64,000 bases of DNA from Bradyrhizobium sp. ARR65. GTDB taxonomy: Bacteria; Pseudomonadota; Alphaproteobacteria; Rhizobiales; Xanthobacteraceae. The translations under genes were made by a program, and so were the position numbers. Positions 53,598 to 63,884 of this stretch are shown here, in pieces. The number at the start of each line of letters is the position of its first letter. The first letter of the stretch is position 1. The stretch is from NCBI RefSeq assembly GCF_000472385.1, contig NZ_AWZU01000002.1:310001-374000 (forward strand), in the 5' to 3' direction. A model generated the notes under the pieces. That model made no database searches. It was not told the origin of the DNA and saw only the letters and a list, made by a program, of their open reading frames with translations.

Positions 53598-53804
53598 ATG
53601 AGATCCCTAGCGATCGCCGACTTCCTCATCGGTCTGGGCGTCCTGTTCGTGATCGAAGGCCTGCTGTTCGCGGCAAGTCCGACCTGGATGCGCAAGGCGA
53701 TGAAAAGCGCGCTAGCGACTCCGGACAATGTCCTGCGTGCGGTCGGTATCGGTTCGGCGGTGATCGGCCTGATCGTGATCTGGGCGGTGCGGCGTCCGAT
53801 CTAG
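53598..53804 (+). CDS. DUF2065 (YjeT-like) small membrane protein
   Basis: This 68-residue protein has two membrane helices (ADFLIGLGVLFVIEGLLFAA and VLRAVGIGSAVIGLIVIWAVRR) as in DUF2065, a gene commonly found after hflKC, as in the E. coli yjeT neighbourhood. GGGAGGTTCCATTCCG precedes the ATG. Its role is unknown. Confidence 0.85.
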   Translation: MRSLAIADFLIGLGVLFVIEGLLFAASPTWMRKAMKSALATPDNVLRAVGIGSAVIGLIVIWAVRRPI

Positions 53805-53808
53805 TTTC

Positions 53809-53888
53809 CGTCGCTTCGGGGCGCGCCGGCACGAAGTGAAAATCTCGAGATTCCGGGTCTGGTGCTGACGCGCCATGCCGGAATGACG
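53809..53888. repeat. Palindromic repeat, XhoI-core family, diverged copy
   Basis: It contains GGGGCGCGCCGG, the core AATCTCGAGATTCCGGGTCTGG and the end CCGGAATGACG; the left arm is diverged. It stands between the DUF2065 gene and degP and may weaken or shape the transcript between them. Confidence 0.65.
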
Positions 53889-54051
53889 TTCGGCAAAAAG
53901 AACGCGATCGTGAGGGCTGGTGTCGGCTTTTTGCCGTATTAGCTACCCCTTATGGCGGCGGAATCCGCAACAATCTGAGTGCTTGCGCCGTACCCCCGTT
54001 CGGGCGCAGTGTGGACGTAAATCCCAATTCCGATCTCTGGAGAGAATTTAT

Positions 54052-55539
54052 ATGTTCGCTGCCACATCCGCCTTGAGCCATCGCCTGCGCCCGCTTCTGG
54101 CTGCAGTCTGCCTGGGCGCGGCGGCGGTGCTGATCTCAAAACCCGCCTTCGCGCGAGGACCCGAGGGCATCGCCGACGTCGCCGAAAAAGTGATCGACGC
54201 CGTTGTCAACATCTCGACTTCGCAGACCGTCGAGGTCAAGAACGATGGTCACGGCGCGATGCCGCAACTTCCGCCGGGCTCGCCATTCGAGGAATTCTTC
54301 GACGACTTCTTCAAGAACCGCAGGGGCGGCAAGGGCGGCGGCGACCTGATGCCGCACAAGACGAATTCGCTCGGCTCCGGCTTTATCGTCGATCCCGCCG
54401 GCGTTGTCGTCACCAACAATCACGTCATCGCGGACGCCGACGAGATCAACGTGATTCTGAACGACGGCACCAAGATCAAGGCGGAGATCGTCGGCATCGA
54501 CAAGAAGACCGACCTTGCCGTCCTGAAGTTCAAGCCGCCGCATCCGCTGACCGCGGTGAAGTTCGGCGATTCCGACAAGCTGCGGCTCGGCGATTGGGTG
54601 ATCGCGATCGGCAACCCCTTCAGCCTGGGCGGCACGGTGACCGCAGGCATCGTCTCGGCGAAAAACCGCGACATCTCCTCGGGGCCGTATGATAGCTACA
54701 TCCAGACGGACGCGGCCATCAATCGCGGCAATTCCGGCGGTCCGCTGTTCAACCTCGATGGCGAGGTCATCGGCGTCAACACCCTGATCATCTCGCCCTC
54801 CGGCGGCTCGATCGGCATCGGTTTTGCTGTGCCGTCGAAGACGGTCGCCGCCGTCGTCGATCAGCTCCGCCAATATGGCGAGCTGCGCCGCGGCTGGCTC
54901 GGCGTGCGCATCCAGTCGGTGACCGACGAGATCGCCGACAGCCTGAACATCCATCCGGCACGCGGTGCGCTGGTCGCGGGCATCGACGACAAGGGCCCGG
55001 CGAAGCCGGCCGGCATCGAGCCCGGCGACGTCGTCATCAAGTTCGACGGCAAGGACATCAAGGAGCCGAAGGATCTCTCCCGCGTGGTGGCCGACACCGC
55101 GGTCGGCAAGGAGGTCGATGTCGTCATCATCCGCAAGGGCCAGGAGGAGACCCATCACGTCACCTTGGGCAAGCTGGAAGACACTGACAAGGTGCAGGCC
55201 GCGCTTAAGCCCAAGGAAGAGCCTGCCGATAAGCCTGTGACGCAAAAGGCGCTCGGCCTTGACCTTGCGACGCTGAGCAAGGACCTGCGCAGCAAGTTCA
55301 AGATCAAGGACACCGTCAAGGGCGTGCTGATCACCGGCGTCGATGGCGCCTCGGATGCCGCCGACAAGCGGCTGTCGGCGGGCGACGTCATCGTTGAAGT
55401 TGCGCAGGAGGCGGTATCGAGCGCCGCCGACATCAAGAAGCGCGTCGACCAGTTGAAGAAGGACGGCAAAAAGTCGGTTCTGCTGCTGGTGTCCAATGCG
55501 GACGGCGAACTGCGGTTCGTGGCACTGAGCGTGCAGTAA
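54052..55539 (+). CDS. degP: Periplasmic serine protease, DegP/HtrA (Do) family
   Basis: This 495-residue protease/chaperone has a signal peptide (cleavage near 34, AFA-RGP), the catalytic triad His124 (TNNHVI), Asp154 (KTDLAVLKF) and Ser228 (RGNSGGPLF), then two PDZ domains (about 270-360 and 405-490). It degrades misfolded periplasmic proteins. ATG 54052 follows TGGAGAGAATTTAT; the longer frame from 53920 gives no signal peptide. hflKC and DUF2065 stand directly upstream, a quality-control cluster usual in this group. Confidence 0.93.
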   Translation: MFAATSALSHRLRPLLAAVCLGAAAVLISKPAFARGPEGIADVAEKVIDAVVNISTSQTVEVKNDGHGAMPQLPPGSPFEEFFDDFFKNRRGGKGGGDLMPHKTNSLGSGFIVDPAGVVVTNNHVIADADEINVILNDGTKIKAEIVGIDKKTDLAVLKFKPPHPLTAVKFGDSDKLRLGDWVIAIGNPFSLGGTVTAGIVSAKNRDISSGPYDSYIQTDAAINRGNSGGPLFNLDGEVIGVNTLIISPSGGSIGIGFAVPSKTVAAVVDQLRQYGELRRGWLGVRIQSVTDEIADSLNIHPARGALVAGIDDKGPAKPAGIEPGDVVIKFDGKDIKEPKDLSRVVADTAVGKEVDVVIIRKGQEETHHVTLGKLEDTDKVQAALKPKEEPADKPVTQKALGLDLATLSKDLRSKFKIKDTVKGVLITGVDGASDAADKRLSAGDVIVEVAQEAVSSAADIKKRVDQLKKDGKKSVLLLVSNADGELRFVALSVQ

Positions 55540-55603
55540 TAGAACTGGTTGCAAATCAGGTGCGCAATGGCCGGGCTCGTCCCGGTCATTTGCGTTTTAG
55601 GCA

Positions 55604-55686
55604 CCGTCATTCCGGGATGGTCCGCAGGACCAGACCCGGAATCTCGAGATTCCGGGTCTGGTCCTGCGGACTGCCCCGGAATAACG
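55604..55686. repeat. Palindromic repeat, XhoI-core family
   Basis: It starts GTCATTCCGGGATGGTCCGC and ends GCCCCGGAATAACGG, with CCCGGAATCTCGAGATTCCGGG between. It lies between the converging degP and serB genes and could serve as a bidirectional terminator. Confidence 0.85.
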
Positions 55687-55707
55687 GTCCGCACATTTGG
55701 CAGTCGG

Positions 55708-56598
55708 TTAGGGCACAAACTCCTCCCGCCGATACCCCTGCGCGTAGAGCAGCGCGCTGAGGTCGCCGTGATCGATCCGCGCGGCGGCCGCGATCGCGAC
55801 CGCGGGTTTGGCGTGATAGGCGACGCCCAGCCCGGCCTTCTGGATCATTCCGAGATCGTTGGCGCCGTCGCCGACCACGAGCGTATCGATCTCGTCGAGG
55901 TCGAAGGACTCGGTGAGCTCGATCAGCGTCGCGAGCTTGGTGGCGCGGCCCAGGATCGGCTCGCGCACTTCGCCGGTGAACTTGCCGTCGCGTACGACGA
56001 GCTCGTTGGCGCGGTTTTCCTGAAAGCCGATTTTAGCCGCGATCGCATTCGTGAACAGCGTGAAGCCGCCCGAGATCAGGCAGGTATAGGCACCCTGGGC
56101 GCGCATGGTCATCACCAGCTCGCGGCCGCCCGGGGTGAGCGTGATGCGTTTTGTCAGCACCTCGTCGACCACGCTGACCGGCAGGTCCTTCAAGAGGCTG
56201 ACGCGCTCGCGCAGGGCCGGCTCAAAGGCGATTTCGCCGCGCATGGCGCGCTCGGTGATCTTGGCGACATGCTCTTTGAGCCCGGCGAAGTCGGCGAGCT
56301 CATCGATGCATTCCTGGCCGATCATGGTGGAATCCATGTCCGCCAGAAAAAGCTTCTTGCGCCGGGTCGCGATAGGCTGCACCACAATATCGATCGGCAG
56401 GTCGCCGCGCGCCTCGCGCAACCGGCCCTCGATCGCGTGGACCTCCTCCTCGCTCTGGAAGGGGATGTCGACCGCGACTTCGTCGAACAGCCATTGCACG
56501 TGTCCGGGCGAGGGCAGCACGGCGAGCGCGCCGTCCACGATCGTGGAATCGAGTGCGGGATTGGCGGGATTGCAGATCAGGGTCGCGACGAGAGACAT
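55708..56598 (-). CDS. serB: Phosphoserine phosphatase
   Basis: This 296-residue enzyme performs the last step of serine synthesis, removing phosphate from O-phosphoserine. The N-terminal part is ACT-like and regulatory; the HAD phosphatase follows with [16 protein letters not shown] (nucleophile Asp in the DxDST motif), then [14 protein letters not shown] and [15 protein letters not shown] 56598 ([11 protein letters not shown]) is the start; the frame continues through the opposite strand of miaA and is open by chance. Its start is three bases from that of miaA. Confidence 0.93.
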   Translation of the reverse strand: MSLVATLICNPANPALDSTIVDGALAVLPSPGHVQWLFDEVAVDIPFQSEEEVHAIEGRLREARGDLPIDIVVQPIATRRKKLFLADMDSTMIGQECIDELADFAGLKEHVAKITERAMRGEIAFEPALRERVSLLKDLPVSVVDEVLTKRITLTPGGRELVMTMRAQGAYTCLISGGFTLFTNAIAAKIGFQENRANELVVRDGKFTGEVREPILGRATKLATLIELTESFDLDEIDTLVVGDGANDLGMIQKAGLGVAYHAKPAVAIAAAARIDHGDLSALLYAQGYRREEFVP

Positions 56599-56601
56599 CG
56601 G

Positions 56602-57522
56602 GTGATTTCGCTTCGGAAGAACAAGGCGGTGCTTATCGCAGGGCCGACCGCCAGCGGCAAGTCGGCGCTCGCACTGGATCTTGCGGAAAAAACCGGCGGA
56701 ATCATCATCAACGCCGATTCCATGCAGGTCTATCGGGACCTGCGTGTGCTGACCGCGCGTCCTTCGCCCGAGGAAGAGGCCGCCGTCGCCCACCGGCTTT
56801 ACGGCTATGTCGATGCGGCGATCAACTTCTCCGTCGGCGCGTGGGTCGCTGACACGGCTTCGGCGCTCACTGGTGCGCGTGCCCAAAATCGCATGCCGAT
56901 CTTTGTCGGCGGCACCGGGCTCTATTTCAAGGCGCTGACGCGCGGGCTCTCCGCCGTGCCGCCGGTGCCTGCCGAGGTGCGAGAGGCCGTGCGCGCGCGG
57001 CTCGAGTGCGACGGCGTGGAAGCGCTGCATGCGGAACTCGTGCGCCGCGATCCGGCCGCCGCCGAGCGCTTGAAACCGCGCGATCGCACCCGCATTGCGC
57101 GGGCGCTGGAAGTCGTCGAGGCGACCGGACGCTCGCTGCTCGATTGGCACCGCGACGGCCTGCCGCCGGTGCTGCCGCCGGGGCAATTTTCCGCCTTGTT
57201 TCTCGCGCCCGAACGCGGCGCGCTCTACGCCCGGATCGACGCCCGGTTCGAGGCCATGCTGAAGGCCGGCGCCTTGGACGAGGTCGAGCGGCTGGCGGCG
57301 CGACAGCTCGATCCGCTGTTGCCGGCGATGAAGGCCCATGGCGTGCCGCCGCTGCTTCGGTATTTCAAGGGCGAGATCACGCTGGAGCAGGCTTCCGAGA
57401 TTGGCCGCGCCGATACGCGGCACTATGCCAAGCGGCAGTTCACCTGGTTCCGGCACCAGCTACCGGAGTTTGCCTGGATGAAGCCGGAGGAGGCGAGGGC
57501 ATGGCTCAAGCAGGAGCTGTAA
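56602..57522 (+). CDS. miaA: tRNA dimethylallyltransferase
   Basis: This 306-residue enzyme adds dimethylallyl to A37 of tRNAs that read UNN codons. The P-loop is [20 protein letters not shown]; further marks are [20 protein letters not shown] and [17 protein letters not shown] 56602 starts [20 protein letters not shown] 56629 is another possible start. The longer frame from 55549 is antisense to serB. A repeat follows before ilvB. Confidence 0.92.
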   Translation: MISLRKNKAVLIAGPTASGKSALALDLAEKTGGIIINADSMQVYRDLRVLTARPSPEEEAAVAHRLYGYVDAAINFSVGAWVADTASALTGARAQNRMPIFVGGTGLYFKALTRGLSAVPPVPAEVREAVRARLECDGVEALHAELVRRDPAAAERLKPRDRTRIARALEVVEATGRSLLDWHRDGLPPVLPPGQFSALFLAPERGALYARIDARFEAMLKAGALDEVERLAARQLDPLLPAMKAHGVPPLLRYFKGEITLEQASEIGRADTRHYAKRQFTWFRHQLPEFAWMKPEEARAWLKQEL

Positions 57523-57532
57523 TTATTCGCCT

Positions 57533-57637
57533 CCGTCATTCCAGCGCGCGTCGCAGACCGAACCCGGAATCTCGAGATTCTCAGGTGCGCAATTGCGCAC
57601 CATAGTTCGGTGCTGTCGCACCGCCCCGGAATGACGG
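57533..57637. repeat. Palindromic repeat, XhoI-core family, with insert
   Basis: It starts CGTCATTCCAGCGCGCG and ends GCCCCGGAATGACGG. The core CCCGGAATCTCGAGATTC is followed by a nested GGTGCGCAATTGCGCACC palindrome (57585-57602), so this copy looks like an insertion of one palindrome in another. It sits between miaA and the ilvB promoter. Confidence 0.8.
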
Positions 57638-57742
57638 CGCCTGCCATGACCGGCCTTCGGTGCTGTCGTCGCAAAATTCGCTCTCGCGGAAATCTTGGAA
57701 CGCGGTTACACTGTCAAAGCGTGCCAAATCGGCTGGGATGCC

Positions 57743-57770
57743 TTGACTTTGGGCCATCGGCCGTTATGTT
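57743..57770 (+). promoter_or_regulatory. Promoter of the ilv leader
   Basis: TTGACT (57743-57748) and TATGTT (57765-57770) are separated by 16 bases, a good housekeeping promoter. The start of transcription would be near 57777, about 26 bases before the leader peptide. Confidence 0.65.
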
Positions 57771-57802
57771 GCGCGCAACCTTTGGGAAGTCCGACCCGAG
57801 CC

Positions 57803-57871
57803 ATGCGTAACATTATTTCCAAGCTCCTTATTATCGTGGTCGTACCCAGGCGCACCGCCGGGGATGGCTGA
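57803..57871 (+). CDS. ilv attenuation leader peptide
   Basis: ATG 57803 to TGA 57871 encodes 22 residues, MRNIISKLLIIVVVPRRTAG then DG. Residues 4-14 hold four Ile, two Leu and three Val, the amino acids made by the pathway below. Bases 57852-57896 can form a hairpin (GCACCGCC with GGCGGTGTGC, inner GGATGG with CCATCC), and a terminator follows at 57900. This is the layout of classical ilv attenuators: stalled ribosomes at Ile/Val/Leu codons would favour reading into ilvB. Confidence 0.85.
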   Translation: MRNIISKLLIIVVVPRRTAGDG

Positions 57872-57899
57872 CGTCCATCCAAATCCAGGCGGTGTGCAT

Positions 57900-57921
57900 G
57901 GGGCCTCTTGGGCCCTTTTTT
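57900..57921 (+). terminator. ilv attenuator terminator
   Basis: The stem GGGCC (57901-57905) / GGCCC (57911-57915) with loop TCTTG, extended by a G:U pair, is followed by six T's at 57916-57921. It lies 29 bases after the leader stop and 55 bases before ilvB. A competing antiterminator would have to involve the region 57872-57905. Confidence 0.75.
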
Positions 57922-57975
57922 ATTTCCTCAAAGCAACGACGAGACCGCGCGAGAGCGGCAGATCCGGAGCCAACC

Positions 57976-59751
<1,776 letters not shown>

Positions 59752-59784
59752 GGCCGATGTGGACATGAACCGAGCAGCCGCATG

Positions 59785-59905
59785 CGCTTCTACTCCCTCT
59801 CCCCGCTCTTCGCGGGGAGAGGCTTGGGGTGAGGGGCTCTCTCCACGCGCCGAGCTCTTGGAGAATTCCCCTCACCCGCATCGCATCCCCAAGCGGGGCG
59901 AGGTG
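59785..59905. repeat. GGGGAGAGG / CTCACCC repeat, relative of 410-545
   Basis: The words CTCCCCGCTCTTCGCGGGGAG (a hairpin), GGGGTGAGGGGCTCTCTCCA and CCCCTCACCCGCATCGCATC recur from 410-545. It separates ilvB from the threonine dehydratase gene. Confidence 0.6.
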
Positions 59906-59954
59906 AAGAGGAGCGCGTTCGGGGCAGCCGTGTGCTCAAACGCGAGTCTGAGAC

Positions 59955-60938
59955 ATGTTTGACCTCGCCGAGCTCGAGCGTGCGCATGAGGTGGTCCGCC
60001 AAGCGGTGCCGCCGACGCCGGCCTACGCTTGGCCCTTGCTTGCAGAGCGGCTCGGCACGGAGGTCATGGTCAAGCACGAGAACCACACGCCGACCGGCGC
60101 TTTCAAGGTGCGCGGCGGGCTGACTTACGTCGAGCGCCTGAAGCGCGAAAAGCCCGAGACGCGCGGCCTGATCTCGGCCACGCGCGGCAATCACGGGCAG
60201 AGCCTTGCTCTTGCCGGCCGGCGTCATGGCCTGCCGGTGACGATCTACGTGCCGCGCGGCAATTCGGTCGAGAAGAACCGGGCGATGGCCGCATTCGGCG
60301 CGAGGCTCGTCGAACATGGCGAGGATTTTCAGGCCGCGCGAGAAGAGGCCTATCGCCAGGCCGAGCGCGAAGGCCTGCACATCGTGCCCGCCTTTCATCC
60401 CAACCTTATGCTCGGCGTTGCCACTTACGCGCTGGAATTGTTACGCACCGCGCCCGATATCGACGTGCTCTATGTGCCGATCGGGCAAGGCTCCGGCATT
60501 TGCGGCTGCATCCTGGTGCGCGACCTGCTTGGCCTGAAGACCGAGATCGTCGGCGTGCAATCGTCGCTGGCGCCGTCCTACGCGCTCTCTTTCGCGGCCG
60601 GCACGGTCGTCACCACCGAGAGCTCCAACACGCTCGCCGACGGCATGGCGACGCGCATTCCGGATACCGATGCGCTGGCGATCATCCGCAAAGGCGCCTC
60701 CCGAATCGTGCAGGTCACTGACGACGAGATCGCCGCCGCGATCCGCGCCTATTGGACCGATACGCACAACCTCGCGGAAGGCGCCGGTGCCGCCGCGCTC
60801 GCAGCCGCGCTGCAGGAAAAGCGCAAGATTGCGGGTAAGCGCGTCGGGCTGATCCTGAGCGGCGGCAATATCGATTTCGATCTGTTTCGCAAATGGGTGA
60901 TGGCGGAGAACGCCGTTGCCGAGAGGATACCGGTGTGA
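59955..60938 (+). CDS. Threonine dehydratase-like PLP enzyme
   Basis: This 327-residue fold-type II enzyme has the PLP lysine at Lys51 (TGAFKVRGG) and the phosphate-binding glycine loop GQGSGICG. It lacks the C-terminal ACT-like domain of biosynthetic IlvA, so it is of the short catabolic or hydroxyectoine/serine-threonine dehydratase type. Its product from threonine, 2-oxobutyrate, is a substrate of the acetolactate synthase whose subunits flank it. Assignment to isoleucine synthesis is therefore attractive but unproven. Serine or hydroxy-amino acid substrates are possible. Confidence 0.85.
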   Translation: MFDLAELERAHEVVRQAVPPTPAYAWPLLAERLGTEVMVKHENHTPTGAFKVRGGLTYVERLKREKPETRGLISATRGNHGQSLALAGRRHGLPVTIYVPRGNSVEKNRAMAAFGARLVEHGEDFQAAREEAYRQAEREGLHIVPAFHPNLMLGVATYALELLRTAPDIDVLYVPIGQGSGICGCILVRDLLGLKTEIVGVQSSLAPSYALSFAAGTVVTTESSNTLADGMATRIPDTDALAIIRKGASRIVQVTDDEIAAAIRAYWTDTHNLAEGAGAAALAAALQEKRKIAGKRVGLILSGGNIDFDLFRKWVMAENAVAERIPV

Positions 60939-61003
60939 TGAGGGTGATCGCGCCGCAAATGCAGTCGTCATGCCCGGGCTTGCCCGACCTCGATGTTGCG
61001 TTC

Positions 61004-61083
61004 GTCATTCCGGGGCGATGCGAAGCATCAAACCCGGAATCTCGAGATTCCGGGTTCGGTCCTTTGAACTGCCCCGGAATGAC
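61004..61083. repeat. Palindromic repeat, XhoI-core family
   Basis: GTCATTCCGGGGCGATGCG begins it and GCCCCGGAATGACGG ends it, with CCCGGAATCTCGAGATTCCGGG inside. It stands between the threonine dehydratase gene and ilvH, in the same transcription direction. Confidence 0.85.
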
Positions 61084-61140
61084 GGAGCAGAGAGAGTGTG
61101 CTCGACATGACGCCGGAGAGATGAGCAGGGGACAACAAGC

Positions 61141-61683
61141 ATGAGCCAGCCCGCATCGGCCTATTTCATGGAAGACCGCCACGATCCCAGCGAGACCCAT
61201 ACGCTCGCGGTGCTGGTGCAGAACGAGCCCGGCGTGCTCGCGCGCGTCATCGGCCTGTTCTCGGGGCGCGGCTACAACATCGAAAGCCTCACCGTCTCCG
61301 AGACCGAGAACCAGAAACATCTCTCGCGCATCACCATCGTGACCACGGGCACGCCGATGGTGATCGAGCAGATCAAGCACCAGCTCGACCGCATGGTCCC
61401 AGTCTATCGGGTGGTCGACATGACGCAGACGGGCCGCGCCATCGAGCGCGAGCTTGCCATGGTGAAGGTGCGCGGAGTGGGCGAGCATCGGGTCGAGGCG
61501 CTCAGGCTCGCGGACGCCTTCCGTGCCCGCGTCATCGATGCCACCACCGAGAGCTTTGTGTTCGAGATTACGGGCAACACCGCCAAGATCAACCAGTTCA
61601 TCGACCTGATGCGTCCGCTCGGCCTGGTCGAGGTGTCGCGCACCGGCGTTGCCGCTATCGGCCGCGGGCCTGAAGGGATGTAA
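61141..61683 (+). CDS. ilvH: Acetolactate synthase small (regulatory) subunit
   Basis: This 180-residue regulatory subunit has an ACT domain at about 20-95 (HTLAVLVQNEPGVLARVIGLFSGRGYNIESLTVSETE) and a C-terminal regulatory domain (GHRVEALRLADAFRARVID-like segment, then NKFIDLMRPLGLVEVSRTG-like end). It activates IlvB and confers valine feedback. The ATG at 61141 follows CAGGGGACAACAAGC. It lies about 1.4 kb from ilvB, with the dehydratase gene and a repeat between, so cotranscription is likely but not certain. Confidence 0.93.
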   Translation: MSQPASAYFMEDRHDPSETHTLAVLVQNEPGVLARVIGLFSGRGYNIESLTVSETENQKHLSRITIVTTGTPMVIEQIKHQLDRMVPVYRVVDMTQTGRAIERELAMVKVRGVGEHRVEALRLADAFRARVIDATTESFVFEITGNTAKINQFIDLMRPLGLVEVSRTGVAAIGRGPEGM

Positions 61684-61688
61684 GAACC

Positions 61689-62384
61689 ATGCTGGCGCGC
61701 GACTGGTTCTACAATCAGAGACGGCGGATCGGGCTCGATACCGCGGTGGCCTCGATCTACGGTCAAGACGACGATGCCGACCTGCGCGCCCGCGCGGCGC
61801 TGAGCATGCTCGGCGTCGAGCCGGGCTGGCGCGTTGCCGATATCGGATGCGGCAACGGCGTACTCGCGACCGAAGCAGCGCTGATGGGCGCCGAGGTCGA
61901 CGCGATCGATATTTCGCCGGCGATGCTGGCGCTCGCCGAAGTCTACGCAAGCGATCGCAGGGCCCGCATCCGCACCCGGTCGGCCGGGCTGCTCAGCTTC
62001 GCCTATGAGCCAAACTCGTATGACCTGATCGTCAGCGAGTTCACGCTGCACCATCTTCCGGACTTCTGGAAAGCGGTGGCGGCCGCGCGCATCTTCGCCG
62101 CGTTAAAGCCGGGCGCAAATTTCTACCTGCGCGATATCGTCTTCGTCAGCATGCCTGACGGCGGCGAGCGCAGCGTCGGAGAATGGGCCGATTTCAATAT
62201 CAAAAATCACGATTTCGAGCGCAACAGCGTTGTGACGCATATGCGCGACGAATATTCCACCTTCGGCTGGGTGATGGAGCGCATGCTGATAGAGGTTGGC
62301 TTCACGCTCATTTCCGCCGATTATCATGCCCCACTGCACGGCACCTATCTCCTGAGGAAACCAAAGCCAGGCGACCAAGGCTAA
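61689..62384 (+). CDS. SAM-dependent methyltransferase, class I
   Basis: This 231-residue protein has motif I VADIGCGNGVLATEAALMG (about 50-68), VDAIDISPAML and LIVSEFTLHHLPDFWK, as in methyltransferase_25 proteins. It begins five bases after ilvH and could be cotranscribed. The substrate is unknown; a place beside ilvH is not enough to link it to amino-acid metabolism. Confidence 0.85.
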   Translation: MLARDWFYNQRRRIGLDTAVASIYGQDDDADLRARAALSMLGVEPGWRVADIGCGNGVLATEAALMGAEVDAIDISPAMLALAEVYASDRRARIRTRSAGLLSFAYEPNSYDLIVSEFTLHHLPDFWKAVAAARIFAALKPGANFYLRDIVFVSMPDGGERSVGEWADFNIKNHDFERNSVVTHMRDEYSTFGWVMERMLIEVGFTLISADYHAPLHGTYLLRKPKPGDQG

Positions 62385-62399
62385 CAAGAGCCAGGAACA

Positions 62400-63278
62400 A
62401 TGAAACCGGCCGACGTCTTTATCGCCGTCCTGGTGGCGGTCATCTGGGGGCTTGCCTTTGTCGCAAGCCGCATCGCGCTTGATGAATTATCGCCGGCCCT
62501 GATGACGGCGCTGCGCTTCGGCATTGCGGCTGCCCCGTGCCTGGTCGTGGCCAAGCCGAAAGTCTCATGGTCGCTGCTGGTCGCGATCAGCTTCACGCTG
62601 TTTCTTGGTCAGTTCCTGGCGCAGGCCTATGGCATCGCCCATGGCGTGCCGGTGGGCTTGACCAGCGTGATCGTGCAGAGCCAGGCGCTGTTCACCATCG
62701 CTTTTGCCGTGGTCGCCTTTCGCGAATGGCCGACGCCGATGCAGATGGTTGGCGTCACCATTGCCGCGATTGGCCTGCTGATGATCTGCGCCACCGTCGG
62801 CTATGACTTCAGCGTTGGCGCCTTCGCCGTGCTGATGGTTTCACCGATCAGCTTTGCCATTGGCAATCTGTTGCTGCGTCGCGCGCAAGGCGTGCCGATG
62901 TTCGATCTGTTCGCCTGGCTGTGCCTGACCGCGGCGGTCCCGCTTTTCGCGTTGGCCTTGGCCTCCGACGGGCCGGCGCCGACCTGGCACGCGCTGACCC
63001 ATATGTCGCTCACGGGCCTCGCCTGCATGCTGGCGCTGGGCGCCATCTCCACCTCCATCGCCTATTGGCTGTGGGGGCGGCTGCTGCGCGACTATCCGGC
63101 AGCCCAAGTTGTGCCGTTTGCGCTTCTGGTTCCGTTCGTGGGGGCGGCGGCCTCCAGCGTCGTCTTCTCCGAGAAATTCGGGCCATTACGGCTGGCGGGC
63201 ATGGTCACCGTGGTCGGCGGCATCGCCGTGATGCTGCTGTCGAAGCGGCCGCGGACGGTGCCTGTGATCGTGGAGTGA
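62400..63278 (+). CDS. EamA-family (DMT) transporter
   Basis: This 292-residue protein has ten membrane segments in two EamA repeats (VAVIWGLAFVASRIALDELSPALMTALRFGIAAAPCLVV in the first; YWLWGRLLRDYPAAQVVPFALLVPFVGAAASSVVFSEKF in the second). Members such as RhaT/YdcZ relatives and the amino-acid metabolite exporters YdeD/RhtA belong here. It starts 15 bases after the methyltransferase gene. A LysE exporter follows after three bases. Export of amino acids or precursors is a reasonable guess. Confidence 0.87.
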   Translation: MKPADVFIAVLVAVIWGLAFVASRIALDELSPALMTALRFGIAAAPCLVVAKPKVSWSLLVAISFTLFLGQFLAQAYGIAHGVPVGLTSVIVQSQALFTIAFAVVAFREWPTPMQMVGVTIAAIGLLMICATVGYDFSVGAFAVLMVSPISFAIGNLLLRRAQGVPMFDLFAWLCLTAAVPLFALALASDGPAPTWHALTHMSLTGLACMLALGAISTSIAYWLWGRLLRDYPAAQVVPFALLVPFVGAAASSVVFSEKFGPLRLAGMVTVVGGIAVMLLSKRPRTVPVIVE

Positions 63279-63281
63279 GCC

Positions 63282-63884
63282 ATGTCGCAATCGCTGCTCT
63301 TCGCCTTCATCCTGTTCGCCATCGTGATGTTCTTCACGCCCGGACCGAACAACATCATGGTCCTGTCCTCGGGGCTAACTTACGGCTTTCGCCGCACGCT
63401 GCCGCATATCGCCGGCATCACCATCGGCTTTGCCTTCATGGTCGGTGCCGTCGGCCTCGGCTTCGGCACCATCTTCATCGCCTATCCGGTGCTGCAGACG
63501 ATCTTGAAATATGCCGGCGCGGCGTATCTGATCTATCTCGCCGTCGTGATCGCGATGTCCGGTCCGCCGACGCCTGGCGAGGACGACAACCGCGGCCCCA
63601 TGACGTTCTGGGGCGCCGCCGTATTTCAATGGATCAATGTCAAGGGCTGGGTGATGGTGATCGGCACGATCACGGCCTATGCCGCGATCGCGCGTTTTCC
63701 TCTCAACATCGCGATCCAGACCCTGCTTTGCCTGTTCTTGGGCGTGCTCTCCACCATGACCTGGACGCTGTTCGGCAGCGCCCTGCGGCCGGTGCTCAAG
63801 TCGGAACGGGCGGTACGGGCCTTCAACGTGGCGATGGCGCTGCTGCTGCTGGCGTCGCTGTATCCGGTCTTCATGGACGCATAA
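63282..63884 (+). CDS. LysE/RhtB-family exporter
   Basis: This 200-residue protein has six membrane segments and the LysE signature FFTPGPNNIMVLSSGLTYGFRRTLPHIAGITIGFAFMVG, then KYAGAAYLIYLAVVIAMSG. LysE/RhtB proteins export amino acids or homoserine lactones. It starts three bases after the EamA gene, so both exporters form a likely operon, possibly with the ilvH-methyltransferase pair. The remaining 116 bases of the window hold no gene that I can support. Confidence 0.88.
   Translation: MSQSLLFAFILFAIVMFFTPGPNNIMVLSSGLTYGFRRTLPHIAGITIGFAFMVGAVGLGFGTIFIAYPVLQTILKYAGAAYLIYLAVVIAMSGPPTPGEDDNRGPMTFWGAAVFQWINVKGWVMVIGTITAYAAIARFPLNIAIQTLLCLFLGVLSTMTWTLFGSALRPVLKSERAVRAFNVAMALLLLASLYPVFMDA

Noticed and set aside
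54136..55554. 472-residue minus-strand frame across degP
   Set aside because: It is antisense to a protease with an intact catalytic triad.
55549..56601. Upstream extension of the miaA frame
   Set aside because: It is antisense to serB and begins in a repeat; the P-loop region begins only at about 56630.
56599..57456. Upstream extension of the serB frame
   Set aside because: It is antisense to miaA; serB has a normal start at 56598.
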